Shown in pieces: positions 7,889 to 15,991 of a stretch of DNA of 32,141 nt. The stretch comes from Gemmataceae bacterium. GTDB taxonomy: Bacteria > Planctomycetota > Planctomycetia > Gemmatales > Gemmataceae. The stretch covers positions 1-32,141 of the forward strand of contig SHZY01000063.1 of NCBI GenBank assembly GCA_009692065.1. The letters run 5' to 3'. A model generated the notes under the pieces. It worked only from the letters and a program-made list of their open reading frames with translations, was not told the origin of the DNA and searched no databases. How positions within the stretch are numbered: the first letter of the stretch is position 1; the number at the start of each line of letters is the position of its first letter. The position numbers and the translations under genes were made by a program.

Positions 7889-8413
7889 ATGCCCGACATC
7901 AACAACATCCTGCGCCTGCTCGACCGCGAAATCTGGCTCGTCACCGCCGCCCACCAGGAGCACCGCGGCGGCTTGATTGCCACGTTCGTCAACCAGGCGT
8001 CGATCGTGCCGGAGGCGCCGCGCATGCTCGTTGGCATCGCCAAGCAGCATCGCACCTGGGGCCTGATCGAAGCGAGCCGGGCCTTTACGCTTCAATTACT
8101 GGATGAGTCGCACCTCGATTGGGTTTGGCGTTTCGGCCTGGCATCGGGACATGGAGGCGACAAGTTTGTTGGCATGCCCGCGCTGAACCCGGTCGCGTCG
8201 CTGGAATGCCGAGTCGAAACCTCGCTCGATACCGGGGATCGCACGATCTATGTCGCGGAGGTGACTTCCGGTTTGCTCATCAAGGATACACCGGCGTTGA
8301 CGATGAAGCGCCTGCTCCAGCTCGCGCCCCCGGAACGATTGCAGGAGCTGCGCGCCGGCATGATGCGTGATGCGGCGGTGGATGCGGCGGCGATTGCGGC
8401 GTGGCGGAAATAA
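7889..8413 (+). CDS. flavin reductase-like FMN-binding protein
   Basis: The product is 174 residues, the usual length of the flavin-reductase-like (DIM6/NTAB) split-barrel domain. The N-terminal part (WLVTAAHQEHRGGLIATF, then NQASIVPEAPRMLVGI) matches the FMN-binding core, in which substrate-facing Thr/Asn residues follow a His-Gly region. Such proteins reduce flavin with NAD(P)H for a partner oxygenase or bind FMN themselves. The start at 7889 is 131 bases from the divergent kinase start. The gene converges on the transporter gene across a perfect hairpin. No oxygenase partner is nearby, so the electron acceptor is unknown. Confidence 0.8.
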   Translation: MPDINNILRLLDREIWLVTAAHQEHRGGLIATFVNQASIVPEAPRMLVGIAKQHRTWGLIEASRAFTLQLLDESHLDWVWRFGLASGHGGDKFVGMPALNPVASLECRVETSLDTGDRTIYVAEVTSGLLIKDTPALTMKRLLQLAPPERLQELRAGMMRDAAVDAAAIAAWRK

Positions 8414-8426
8414 TGCTAGCGCGAAT

Positions 8427-8482
8427 CGCCGTTTACGTTTAGCGTTCGCAAGGCGCCCGGCGAACGCTAAACGTAAACGGCG
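8427..8482. terminator. perfect 22-bp hairpin between convergent genes (CGTTTAGCG family, copy 2)
   Basis: Arms 8427-8448 and 8461-8482 pair perfectly over 22 bases with a 12-base loop. The right arm ends exactly where the transporter stop codon (8483-8485) begins. Between convergent genes it could end transcription from both sides. Its arm contains GTTTACGTTTAGCG, related to the hairpins at 7834 and 29119. Confidence 0.7.
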
Positions 8483-10888
8483 TCACGCCACCTTCTTGAA
8501 CGTGGCCTCGTCTTCTACGTCGGTCTCTTCGGCGTCCGCAACGCGTTCCTTCTTGCCGCCCCAGAAGAGGATGGCGCACGCCGGCACCAGGAATGGCCGC
8601 ACGACGAACGTGTCGATGAGAACGCCGAACGCGAGGGCAAACCCGATCTGCATCAGGGTGTTGAGGCCAGCCAGCATCAGCGTGGCGAAGGTGCCCGCCA
8701 TGATCAGGCCGCACGAGGTGATGGCGCCACCTGTCTTGGCCAGCGCGCGGCGCATGCCTTCGACGGGGCCGTGCCGTTTGCGCTCTTCGATGGCGCGCGA
8801 CATCAGCAGAATGTTGTAGTCCTCGCCGACGGCGACCAGGATCGTGAACAGGAAAAACGGCACACGCCAATCGACTTGCGTCAAAAGCTCGCCGTGCCAG
8901 AAGTAGCCGGCCAGCGCGGTTGCGCCCAGGGCAGCGTAATAGCTCGCGAGCACCGTCACCAGCAGGTACACCGCCAGCCAGACGCGGCGCACCAGCACCA
9001 GCAAGATCATCAGGATCGCCGCCAAGACGAAGCCGTTGACCCGGCGGCGATCGCTCTCGGTCACGTCCGCGAGGTCCTGCCCGATCGCGGTAATGCCGTA
9101 GCATTCGGAACGCACGTCTTCGCCGAGCAGGTTGTAGTTGGGCAGATCGATCAGGAGCCAGGTCTGCAGCATCTTGAGCGTTTCGACGCTGGCGGAATCG
9201 AACGGGTCGGTCTTCAGAATTACGTCGAGCCGGGTGACGAAGACCGTCTGCGGTTTGCCCGTCGGGTCGGCTGTCTCGATCTTGGCAACGTAGTGGTCGC
9301 GTGCCTCCTCAATGGCCTCGTCGTGCCAGTTTCTGAGAAACGGTTGCACCAGCGTCAGGAGCTGGTGGATGAGTCCTTTGCCTTCGGGGTTAGGGTTCAC
9401 TTCCAGCCAGGGGAAGCCGACGGGCTGCACCAGCGAGCGCACCTCGGCGACGCCCTCCACCTGTCCGAACCCACGGCTCAGGCGTTCCAGTTCGCGCTGG
9501 CCCAAGGGGGTGCTCCAATCTTGCGACGAGGTCAACAGGATCGTCACCGGCCCGATCTCGCCGGCGGTGAAATGGTGCTGGATCGCCGCCAGGCCGCGCA
9601 TGCTCTGGGTGTTGGGGCTGAGTTCGCTCGTGGCGCGATAGTTGGGGGTCACGCGCAAACCGAGGATGACGAACGGCGCCAGGACGGCCGCCGCCGCCAG
9701 CCAGGTCACCACAGGGCGGCGCACAACGAAGCGGCTGATAGCCTCCCACATGCCGAGCTGCGGCGGCGCATCAGGATTGGCCAGGCGGGCGCGGAAGGTA
9801 ACCGAGGGGGCCTTGCCGGGCCAGAACACCGCTTTGCCCAACAAGCTCAACAGCGCCGGCGTCAAGGTCAACGAGGCCACCAGGGCGATGCCAAGGCTCA
9901 GCGCGATCGCCGGCCCCGCGTAGCGCACCTTGGCAAACTCGGCGAGCGCCATCAGACCAAGGCCAAACATCACGGTGCCGGCACTGGCCGCCAGCGCCTC
10001 GCCGACGCCGCCGACGCTGCGCGCAAGCGCGTCCTTGATGTCGTAGCCGGTCTCCAGCTCCTCGCGATAACGACTGATCAGGAACAAGCAGTAGTCTGTC
10101 CCCGCGCCATAGAGGATGACGATGGCAAAGATCTTGCTGATGTTGACCAGGTGCACGCCCGGGATCAGCGTCATGATTGCCAGGAGCTTCAGCGACACCC
10201 ACACGGAGATCGCGATCGTCGCCAGCGGCACCAATGCCAAGAGCGGCGCGCGATAGACAATCAGCAAGACGACGACGACCAGGATGATCGTCGCCCAGGT
10301 CGTGTGATCGAGGCTATCGCCGCAGGCCTTGGTGAGATCGCGGCCCATGCCTGCCGAACCGGTCGTATGGACCTCCAGCCCCTCGTGCCTGGTTGAGTTG
10401 AGCCGTTTCTTGACGACGGCCTCCATGCGTTCCACCGCCTGCTGGGTGGCCATGGCCATGTAGGGGGTCCCGAGCGAAACCTGGATGAGCGTGCATTGCT
10501 GATCGTTGCTGACCATGCGCCAGCCCACCAGCCCGTTCTGAAAAGAATCGACCTTGCCGATCTTGAGATCAGGCTCCGCTTGCCGAAGCTGCTCGAGGTC
10601 ACTGACAAGCGTTTCGACAAGCTGAAAATCCGCGTCGCTCAAGGCGCCCTGCGCGCGTTCGACGGCGAATACCGCCCGGCTCGCGAAAACATCTTGCGGA
10701 AAGGCTTTTTCCAGGAGCTGGTAGGCGCGCACGCTGGTAAAGCGTTCCGGCACAAAACGTACATCGTCGTCCTGCGTTTGCGTATCCCAGGCAGGCGCGA
10801 TAAAGCTCAATGCGATGCCGAGCAAAAGCCAGCTGCCGCAAATGAGCCAGTATCGGTAAGCTGCGAAATTACCTAAACGAAAGAACAT
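8483..10888 (-). CDS. MMPL/RND-superfamily transporter
   Basis: The product is 801 residues with the MMPL layout: membrane helix near 14-32, a roughly 160-residue external domain, a block of five or six helices, a second external domain and a second helix block. The paired motifs GAGTDYCLFLISRYREEL and AVGEDYNILLMSRAIEE, one per half, are the hallmark; their Asp-Tyr pairs are linked to proton transfer in this superfamily. Homologues export lipids, hopanoids or drugs using the proton gradient; the cargo here is unknown. ATG 10888 is preferred over the longer frame because GGAGG lies about 11 bases upstream and the first helix follows. MobA lies upstream in the same direction, 234 bases away, with no evident functional link. 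Confidence 0.9.
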   Translation of the reverse strand: MFFRLGNFAAYRYWLICGSWLLLGIALSFIAPAWDTQTQDDDVRFVPERFTSVRAYQLLEKAFPQDVFASRAVFAVERAQGALSDADFQLVETLVSDLEQLRQAEPDLKIGKVDSFQNGLVGWRMVSNDQQCTLIQVSLGTPYMAMATQQAVERMEAVVKKRLNSTRHEGLEVHTTGSAGMGRDLTKACGDSLDHTTWATIILVVVVLLIVYRAPLLALVPLATIAISVWVSLKLLAIMTLIPGVHLVNISKIFAIVILYGAGTDYCLFLISRYREELETGYDIKDALARSVGGVGEALAASAGTVMFGLGLMALAEFAKVRYAGPAIALSLGIALVASLTLTPALLSLLGKAVFWPGKAPSVTFRARLANPDAPPQLGMWEAISRFVVRRPVVTWLAAAAVLAPFVILGLRVTPNYRATSELSPNTQSMRGLAAIQHHFTAGEIGPVTILLTSSQDWSTPLGQRELERLSRGFGQVEGVAEVRSLVQPVGFPWLEVNPNPEGKGLIHQLLTLVQPFLRNWHDEAIEEARDHYVAKIETADPTGKPQTVFVTRLDVILKTDPFDSASVETLKMLQTWLLIDLPNYNLLGEDVRSECYGITAIGQDLADVTESDRRRVNGFVLAAILMILLVLVRRVWLAVYLLVTVLASYYAALGATALAGYFWHGELLTQVDWRVPFFLFTILVAVGEDYNILLMSRAIEERKRHGPVEGMRRALAKTGGAITSCGLIMAGTFATLMLAGLNTLMQIGFALAFGVLIDTFVVRPFLVPACAILFWGGKKERVADAEETDVEDEATFKKVA

Positions 10889-11082
10889 GCCGGATCCATC
10901 CTCCGTACAGTTGCGCGCAGTGTAATCGAACTTTCGAAAAATCGCTACGCCGACTACGCGCTGGCTAGAAAGCAACCACCTATCTATCGGAGGACGGAAT
11001 ACACGGACTGTAGTGAATATGTGTTACAGGATCGATAACCGGCATGCATGGCAAAAGGCGCGGAATCGGCAAACTCGGCGCA

Positions 11083-11140
11083 AACGAGCCGGAAGCGTAA
11101 GCGACGGATGGCAACCTATCGCTTACGCGTCCGGCTCGTT
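11083..11140. repeat. 22-bp hairpin overlapping the 3' end of mobA (GAGCCGGAAGCG family, copy 1)
   Basis: Arms 11083-11104 and 11119-11140 pair over 22 bases with one mismatch and a 14-base loop. The right arm includes the last six mobA codons (NEPDA and stop), so repeat sequence has become coding. The same element recurs at 17564-17625. Confidence 0.85.
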
Positions 11141-11737
11141 GAGGAAATCCCGCAGCGCCTGCTCATAATCCTCCGACGTATTCAAATTACGCAGGCTCTC
11201 CAGCGCTGGGTCGATATCGATCAACTCCTCCGCCTCGACCACGCGCGTCGGCACGGCATCGAAGAGAAACACCGGCCGCAGACGATTCTCGTGCAGAAGT
11301 TGCCGAATCGCCGCCAGCACCTCGATCCGGTACACCGCGGCCAGCGGATGATGATACTCCCCGACGCGCGGCACGCAGATCTGCGCCGTTCCCAGCAAAT
11401 CGAGCATGCGCTGAACGAACGCCGGCCGCAAGAAGGGCACATCGCAGCTGGACGCATATGCCGCCTCGACACGCCCCTCAAACGCCGCCAGACCCGCAGC
11501 CAGACCTTGCAGCGGCCCGCGGCCTTTTTCCTCGTCGCGCACAATCTGCACATCGTCCGGCAGCCGCGGCACCTCCTGCTCCGGTGCCGCTACCACGACG
11601 ATCGGACTGACGGTCCCGCTCAAGAGTCTCACCACACGCGGCAACATCAGCTCCCGACCGATCGGCAGCCAAGCCTTCGGCGTGCCCATGCGTGTACTTT
11701 GGCCGCCGCACAGGACGATTCCACCGACGCGGGTCAT
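11123..11737 (-). CDS. mobA: molybdenum cofactor guanylyltransferase MobA
   Basis: The product is 204 residues, normal for MobA. The nucleotide-binding signature LCGGQSTRMGTPKAWLP is at residues 9-25, and SSCDVPFL supplies the metal-binding Asp. MobA transfers GMP from GTP to molybdopterin in the cytoplasm to make the guanine-dinucleotide cofactor. ATG 11737 gives the family N-terminus MTRVGGIVLCGG; a TTG five codons upstream is possible. The gene is divergent from cysH (94-base spacer) and has no other molybdenum-cofactor gene beside it. Its last five residues are encoded by a mobile-looking hairpin, so the original C-terminus may have been changed. Confidence 0.93.
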   Translation of the reverse strand: MTRVGGIVLCGGQSTRMGTPKAWLPIGRELMLPRVVRLLSGTVSPIVVVAAPEQEVPRLPDDVQIVRDEEKGRGPLQGLAAGLAAFEGRVEAAYASSCDVPFLRPAFVQRMLDLLGTAQICVPRVGEYHHPLAAVYRIEVLAAIRQLLHENRLRPVFLFDAVPTRVVEAEELIDIDPALESLRNLNTSEDYEQALRDFLNEPDA

Positions 11738-11831
11738 GTCAAAAATCACCAAAAGTGGGGTTTCGGAGTTGCGAAAAATACTCTATTATGATGATAACCT
11801 TAGTAATTTCGATGAACTCTGGGGTTGTTCG

Positions 11832-12557
11832 ATGGCCGAACCGCATTTCACGCCGGAACAGCTCGCCGCCGCGTGCCAACGTCTGGAAGGGCAATCCCCG
11901 GAAGTCATCCTGAAATGGGCCGTGGAGCAATTCTATCCGCGCCTGACCATGGCGACCGCGTTTGGTCCCGAAGGCAACTGCATCATCCATATGCTGGCCG
12001 GCATCGAGCCGGGCGTGCGCATCTTCAATCTCGAAACGGGCTATCAGTTCGCCGAGACGCTGGAACTGCGCGAGCGCATCAAGGCCAAGTACGGCATCGA
12101 GGTCGAGTACGTGCGGGCGGAGACCACGGTCGCTGAATACGAGGCCGAGTACGGCGGCCCGCTCTACGTCATCCGTTCCGACCAGTGTTGCTTCGATCGA
12201 AAGGTTCTGCCGCTCCGCCGCGCCGTCGTCGGCTACGAGGCGTGGATCAGCGCAATCCGCAAGGATCAGACCGGCGACCGCGCCCAGGCCAACGTCGTGC
12301 AATGGGACCCCAAGTTCGATCTTGTGAAGATCAACCCGCTTCTCAATTGGACGAAGAAGGACGTCTGGAACTTTATCGCCAAGAACGATGTCCCCTACAA
12401 CCCGCTGCACGATCGCGGCTACCCGAGCATCGGCTGCTGGCCCTGCACCGCCCCGGTCGGCGCAGGCGAGGATGAACGCGCGGGCCGCTGGCGAGGCACC
12501 GGCAAGAAAGAGTGCGGCCTCCACGTCGTCGAACACGAGGGCGGCAGCGGCATCTGA
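11832..12557 (+). CDS. cysH: adenylyl-sulfate (APS) reductase, iron-sulfur type
   Basis: The product is 241 residues. The PP-loop-like FGPEGN segment is near 44-49. The four iron-sulfur cysteines are present as CC at 119-120 and CWPC at 202-205, and the catalytic ECGLH is at 227-231 (Cys228). The CC/CxxC set marks enzymes that bind a 4Fe-4S cluster and use APS directly with thioredoxin, unlike the PAPS enzyme of enteric bacteria. It makes sulfite for cysteine synthesis. ATG 11832 gives the normal N-terminus; a longer frame runs back into mobA's antisense. An Rrf2-family regulator follows after a 283-base repeat-filled gap and may control it. The last dozen residues (HEGGSGI end) look unconserved. 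Confidence 0.93.
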   Translation: MAEPHFTPEQLAAACQRLEGQSPEVILKWAVEQFYPRLTMATAFGPEGNCIIHMLAGIEPGVRIFNLETGYQFAETLELRERIKAKYGIEVEYVRAETTVAEYEAEYGGPLYVIRSDQCCFDRKVLPLRRAVVGYEAWISAIRKDQTGDRAQANVVQWDPKFDLVKINPLLNWTKKDVWNFIAKNDVPYNPLHDRGYPSIGCWPCTAPVGAGEDERAGRWRGTGKKECGLHVVEHEGGSGI

Positions 12558-12570
12558 ACAGAATCCAAAA

Positions 12571-12823
12571 GAACCACGGGGAGGGCGTGGGCAAACGGGG
12601 AAAATGCGAGGAGAGTAAGAAAGACCAATCCTCTTTTCCTCTTGAAATTCCTCCCCCGTTTGCCCCCTCTTCCCCCGTGGCTCACTCTCTGAGCGAAATT
12701 CAATTGAACCACGGGGAGGGCGTGGGCAAACGGGAAAAATGCGAGGAGAGTAAGAAAGACCAATCCTCTTTTCCTCTTGAAATTCCTCCCCCGTTTGCCC
12801 CCTCTTCCCCCGTGGTTCATTCT
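12571..12823. repeat. two tandem 118-bp copies of an imperfect hairpin
   Basis: Bases 12571-12688 and 12706-12823 are nearly identical direct copies, 135 bases apart. Each copy begins GAACCACGGGGAGGGCG and ends with an approximate reverse complement (CCCCGTGG.TCA), so each can fold alone; first-copy and second-copy arms can also pair. They fill the space between cysH and the Rrf2 gene and stop 17 bases before its start codon. Two copies and no spacers of CRISPR kind. Confidence 0.9.
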
Positions 12824-12840
12824 CCTTGAGGGACTTCGAA

Positions 12841-13275
12841 ATGCGTTTGTCCGCCAAAGCTCAGTATGCGTGCGTTGCCATGGTCGATCTCGCCTGTCGC
12901 GCCGGCGACACCAAGCCGATCCAGCTCAAGCACATTGCCGACAAGCACGGCATCTCGCAGCGCTTCCTCGTGCAGATCCTCTTGCAATTGAAAGGCGCCG
13001 GCTTGGTGGACAGCACTCGTGGCGCCACCGGCGGCTACCTGCTCGCCAAGTCGCCGAAGTTGATCAGCCTGGCCGACATTGTCCACGCCATCGATCAACT
13101 GCCGCCCCCCGCCCCCTCGGCGCTCAGCGGCCTCTATTCGGCGCCTCTGATACACGTCGTCAGCGAAGCCTTGCAGGACGCCCAGGACCGCGAGCAGCGC
13201 CGCCTGGCGGAAATCACCCTCGATGAACTCGTCAGGCAAACGCACCAGTGCAGTGAGATTTCGTACCAGATTTGA
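12841..13275 (+). CDS. Rrf2-family transcriptional regulator, CymR-like
   Basis: The product is 144 residues. The N-terminal winged helix-turn-helix (LSAKAQYACVAMVDLA, recognition region about 28-50) is followed by the family's GATGGYLLA wing. The three-cysteine iron-sulfur cluster motif of IscR/NsrR is absent (Cys residues are scattered at about 11, 19 and near the C-terminus), which fits the cysteine-metabolism (CymR) branch better. The nearby cysH supports a role in sulfur assimilation; this is inference. ATG 12841 has GAGGG about eight bases upstream; an in-frame TTG at 12826 overlaps that site and is rejected. It converges with the large TPR gene across 50 bases. Confidence 0.88.
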   Translation: MRLSAKAQYACVAMVDLACRAGDTKPIQLKHIADKHGISQRFLVQILLQLKGAGLVDSTRGATGGYLLAKSPKLISLADIVHAIDQLPPPAPSALSGLYSAPLIHVVSEALQDAQDREQRRLAEITLDELVRQTHQCSEISYQI

Positions 13276-13325
13276 TACTCTCCCCTCTCCCTTACGGTCG
13301 CGGCTCGTTCGCACGAAAGGAATCG

Positions 13326-15806
13326 TTACGCCGCCGGCGGCGCCCCGCGATCTTGGCCCCCGCGTTTGACGCGTTCTAGGGCGTCGCGCGCCTCATAATA
13401 CAACGGGTGCTTCTCGTACGCCGTCACCTCTTCATAGCAAGCGGCGGCGTGCTTGAAATCGCCCATCGCCTCATACGCTCGGCCAAGCTTGTAGGATGTA
13501 TCCGCGCCGGCGTCGTCCCCCTTGCGGAATTCGAGGAAGCACGCGGCCGCCTCGCCTGGCTTCTCATCGAGGTACAGGTCGCCGAGCAGCCGGTGGCTGT
13601 GATACCACGCTTTTTGCTCTTCGTCGTTGATGAATTTCTCTGGGCGATGCGTCCGCACTTCTTCCAGGATCGCAATCGCCTCCGGAATCTCGCCACGCAA
13701 ACGCCGCACGCGCGCTTTCAACAGGTGCGACGACAGACTCGCCGGCTGGGCGACGTACGACAACTCGGCCAGATGGGCGGCCCAGTCCAGCAGCTCGAAG
13801 TCACCGGTGAATTTTTCGATGACCCAGCGCGCCTTGTCCCGGCAATACTGCGGGTCGAACCACTTGCGCACACTCTCGATTTTGGCCTGCAGGTCGTCCG
13901 GCGTGATCGAATAGTAGTAGCGATCCTTGCGGGCGATCAAATCCCTGTCCTCGGCGTTGTAGGTGAGGGCGTGCTCACAGCAGTGCAACGCTTGCCAGAT
14001 GTCGTGCTTCTTCTCGAACAGGTCCGCCAGCATGCGGTAGGTCTCGATGCCGGCGCTGTCGGACTGGCTGTAGAACTTGAACGCTTCGAGGGCGGCATCG
14101 ACCTGGTTTTGCTTGAGCGCCTCCTCGCCGACCTTGCGGACGGTGGCGAAGAGCGCCTCCTTATCGGCGGCGGCCAAATTGGTAACGCCGATCGCGCGGC
14201 CAACGTGCATGGCCTTTTCGTAGTTGGCCCACATGCCCGGCTTGTCGCCGTGCTTGTCGTGCGTCTGGGCAATTTGGATGTAAAGGCTCGCCGATTGCAG
14301 CGCCAAGCCGTTGGCGGCGATGCGCAGATACTCGCAGCCCCGCTGCCACTCTTGCGGATTATCGAGCAGGGCAAGGCCAAGCTGCTGGACATATTCATGG
14401 TTGAAGCGCGTCGGCGGCTGGCCGGGCTGGGTGAGGCTCCAGTATTCGCGCTCGGTCAGGTCGCTGTAGAGCTGCCGTTTCATGTCCCAGGCTTCGGCAT
14501 CGTTGGGTGCCTTCGCCAGCTGGGTCTCAGCGGCGGCAATCGCGTCCATGCGGTGGCCCGGCTGAGGCAAGAGCACGCCGGCGACGCGCCGCGCCATCTC
14601 CGGATGGCCATACATCGCCAGATACCAGGCCATGAAATGGACCGCCTCGCGCTCCATCGTATGCATCTGCGGCAATTGCAGGATGCTATCGAGCTGCTTG
14701 GCCGCCTCGTCATAGTTGCGTTCGTGGAGAGCCGCCACGGCGCGCCAGTAGGCGCAGATCGGCAAGAGCGAGGCCTGCTCGTCGGCGATCAGGTCGAGCA
14801 TCTTCAGCACCTCGTGCATTTCTTCCGGCTTCGGCTTGGTCTGCAGCGTCTGGTTGATGCGCTCCAGACAGAAGTCGAAGTTGAGGAACGGCACGAGCTC
14901 CGGCTGATGTTTCAGCTCGGCAAAATCGAGCTTGCGATGCAAGTCCCACATTTGTTGCCGCGCGAGCGAGTTCTTGGGATCGTAGTAGAGAGCCTTGCCC
15001 AGTGACACGAGTGCAAGCTGAGTCTGCCCCATCTGCTGATAGCTCATGCCGCGCAAGGTGTGCTTGAAGACCCGCAGCGCCGGCAGGTAGCGCGTGCTGT
15101 AGTAGAAGAAAAAGATCAGCGGCACGAGCACGGCTCCGGCGCCGGCTGCGGGGGCAGTCTCGGAGAGCAACATCCACGATCCGACGCCGAAGGCAGCGCA
15201 CATGGCGGCCATCTCGATCTCGGATTCCTCGACCAGTCCCGCGAAGGTCAGCAGGTAGAAACCGGGGATACCGAGCAGAAGCAGCGTGCCGATCATTTGC
15301 TTTTGGGCGGGCAGCAACAGTTCCGATCTGTAGTAGGTGAGCGCTGCCGCGGCACCGACGAGAATGGCGACCATCGCCAGGCCGATGTAGATGCGATAGA
15401 GTCGCTGGCGCACGTGGCGCAGGCCGTAGAAGATGAGGCCGAGCACCGCGCCGCCGAGCACGCACCAGAGGACTTCGATCGGCACGCTCGCTCCTTCAGG
15501 CAGCTTGTGCTTGGCCATCTGCCAGGTGCCGAAGCTCAGGCCGAGGAGCAAGCCGGCGTAGACCATGCCGGGGTTTTCGAGGACGAGGAAGATGAGGAAG
15601 CCGAGCAGTCGGCCCTTGACGCGATAGCCTTCGCGAATCTTGCGGATCGCAGCAACGCCGAGAAACACGCCGAGTCCACCGACGGTGAACCCTGCGACGA
15701 CGCCAATCTCCTGCCAATCGGGGATCAACCAGGCAATCGCGACGAGATAGCCGAGGTAGACGCCCTTCAAGAGGAATTCGGTTTGGGTCCAGTTCCAGGT
15801 CAGCAT
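13326..15806 (-). CDS. large membrane TPR-repeat protein
   Basis: The product is 826 residues. About seven or eight membrane helices fill residues 10-245 (for example VAGFTVGGLGVFLGVAAI and GAVLVPLIFFFYYS). The remaining 580 residues are TPR-like helical repeats, clearest around MGQTQLALVSLGKALYYDP and LGRAYEAMGDFKHAAACYEE near the C-terminus. The TPR array probably lies in the cytoplasm or paryphoplasm and holds a protein complex; the partner is unknown. The start codon (15806-15804) lies at the edge of an inverted repeat that separates it from the divergent PEP carboxykinase gene. No named family recognised. Confidence 0.75.
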   Translation of the reverse strand: MLTWNWTQTEFLLKGVYLGYLVAIAWLIPDWQEIGVVAGFTVGGLGVFLGVAAIRKIREGYRVKGRLLGFLIFLVLENPGMVYAGLLLGLSFGTWQMAKHKLPEGASVPIEVLWCVLGGAVLGLIFYGLRHVRQRLYRIYIGLAMVAILVGAAAALTYYRSELLLPAQKQMIGTLLLLGIPGFYLLTFAGLVEESEIEMAAMCAAFGVGSWMLLSETAPAAGAGAVLVPLIFFFYYSTRYLPALRVFKHTLRGMSYQQMGQTQLALVSLGKALYYDPKNSLARQQMWDLHRKLDFAELKHQPELVPFLNFDFCLERINQTLQTKPKPEEMHEVLKMLDLIADEQASLLPICAYWRAVAALHERNYDEAAKQLDSILQLPQMHTMEREAVHFMAWYLAMYGHPEMARRVAGVLLPQPGHRMDAIAAAETQLAKAPNDAEAWDMKRQLYSDLTEREYWSLTQPGQPPTRFNHEYVQQLGLALLDNPQEWQRGCEYLRIAANGLALQSASLYIQIAQTHDKHGDKPGMWANYEKAMHVGRAIGVTNLAAADKEALFATVRKVGEEALKQNQVDAALEAFKFYSQSDSAGIETYRMLADLFEKKHDIWQALHCCEHALTYNAEDRDLIARKDRYYYSITPDDLQAKIESVRKWFDPQYCRDKARWVIEKFTGDFELLDWAAHLAELSYVAQPASLSSHLLKARVRRLRGEIPEAIAILEEVRTHRPEKFINDEEQKAWYHSHRLLGDLYLDEKPGEAAACFLEFRKGDDAGADTSYKLGRAYEAMGDFKHAAACYEEVTAYEKHPLYYEARDALERVKRGGQDRGAPPAA

Positions 15807-15944
15807 AGTCAGTAGTCAGTGGTCAGTGGTCGGTGGTCAGTAGTCGGGAGCCCGTATCACTAGAAGAGTGGCACGCGACGTAGGGCGGCGCTGCGTCGCA
15901 TCGTCTTTTTTACCACTGACTACTGACCACTGACTACTGACTAT
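15805..15944. repeat. long inverted repeat, AGTAGTCAGTGGTC family, between divergent genes
   Basis: Arms 15805-15836 and 15913-15944 pair over 32 bases with two mismatches. The arms are built of AGTAGTC/AGTGGTC units. Inside the 76-base loop a second smaller dyad (GCGACG...CGTCGC) lies at about 15875-15898. The left arm overlaps the start codon of the TPR gene; the right arm ends 48 bases before the PEP carboxykinase start. The same family recurs at 18619-18700. Confidence 0.85.
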
Positions 15945-15991
15945 TCTGCTATCATAGAAATTATACGCCGAACCGACGGGAAGGATGTTGC

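Noticed and set aside
8771-10396. A 541-codon open frame on the plus strand opposite the transporter gene
   Set aside because: It mirrors the MMPL gene in a GC-rich genome; its product is Arg/Gln/His-rich with no recognisable domain.
11769-11797. A sigma-70-type promoter for cysH (TTGCGA with a TATGAT-like box)
   Set aside because: The spacing between the two boxes is far from 17 bases; only the AT-rich character can be stated.
12571-12823. Two direct repeats considered as a short CRISPR array
   Set aside because: The units are 118 bp, self-complementary and only two in number, with a 17-base gap; no cas genes lie nearby.
13407-15005. A 532-codon open frame on the plus strand opposite the TPR gene
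   Set aside because: It is an antisense shadow; the minus-strand frame has membrane helices, TPR repeats and a normal start.
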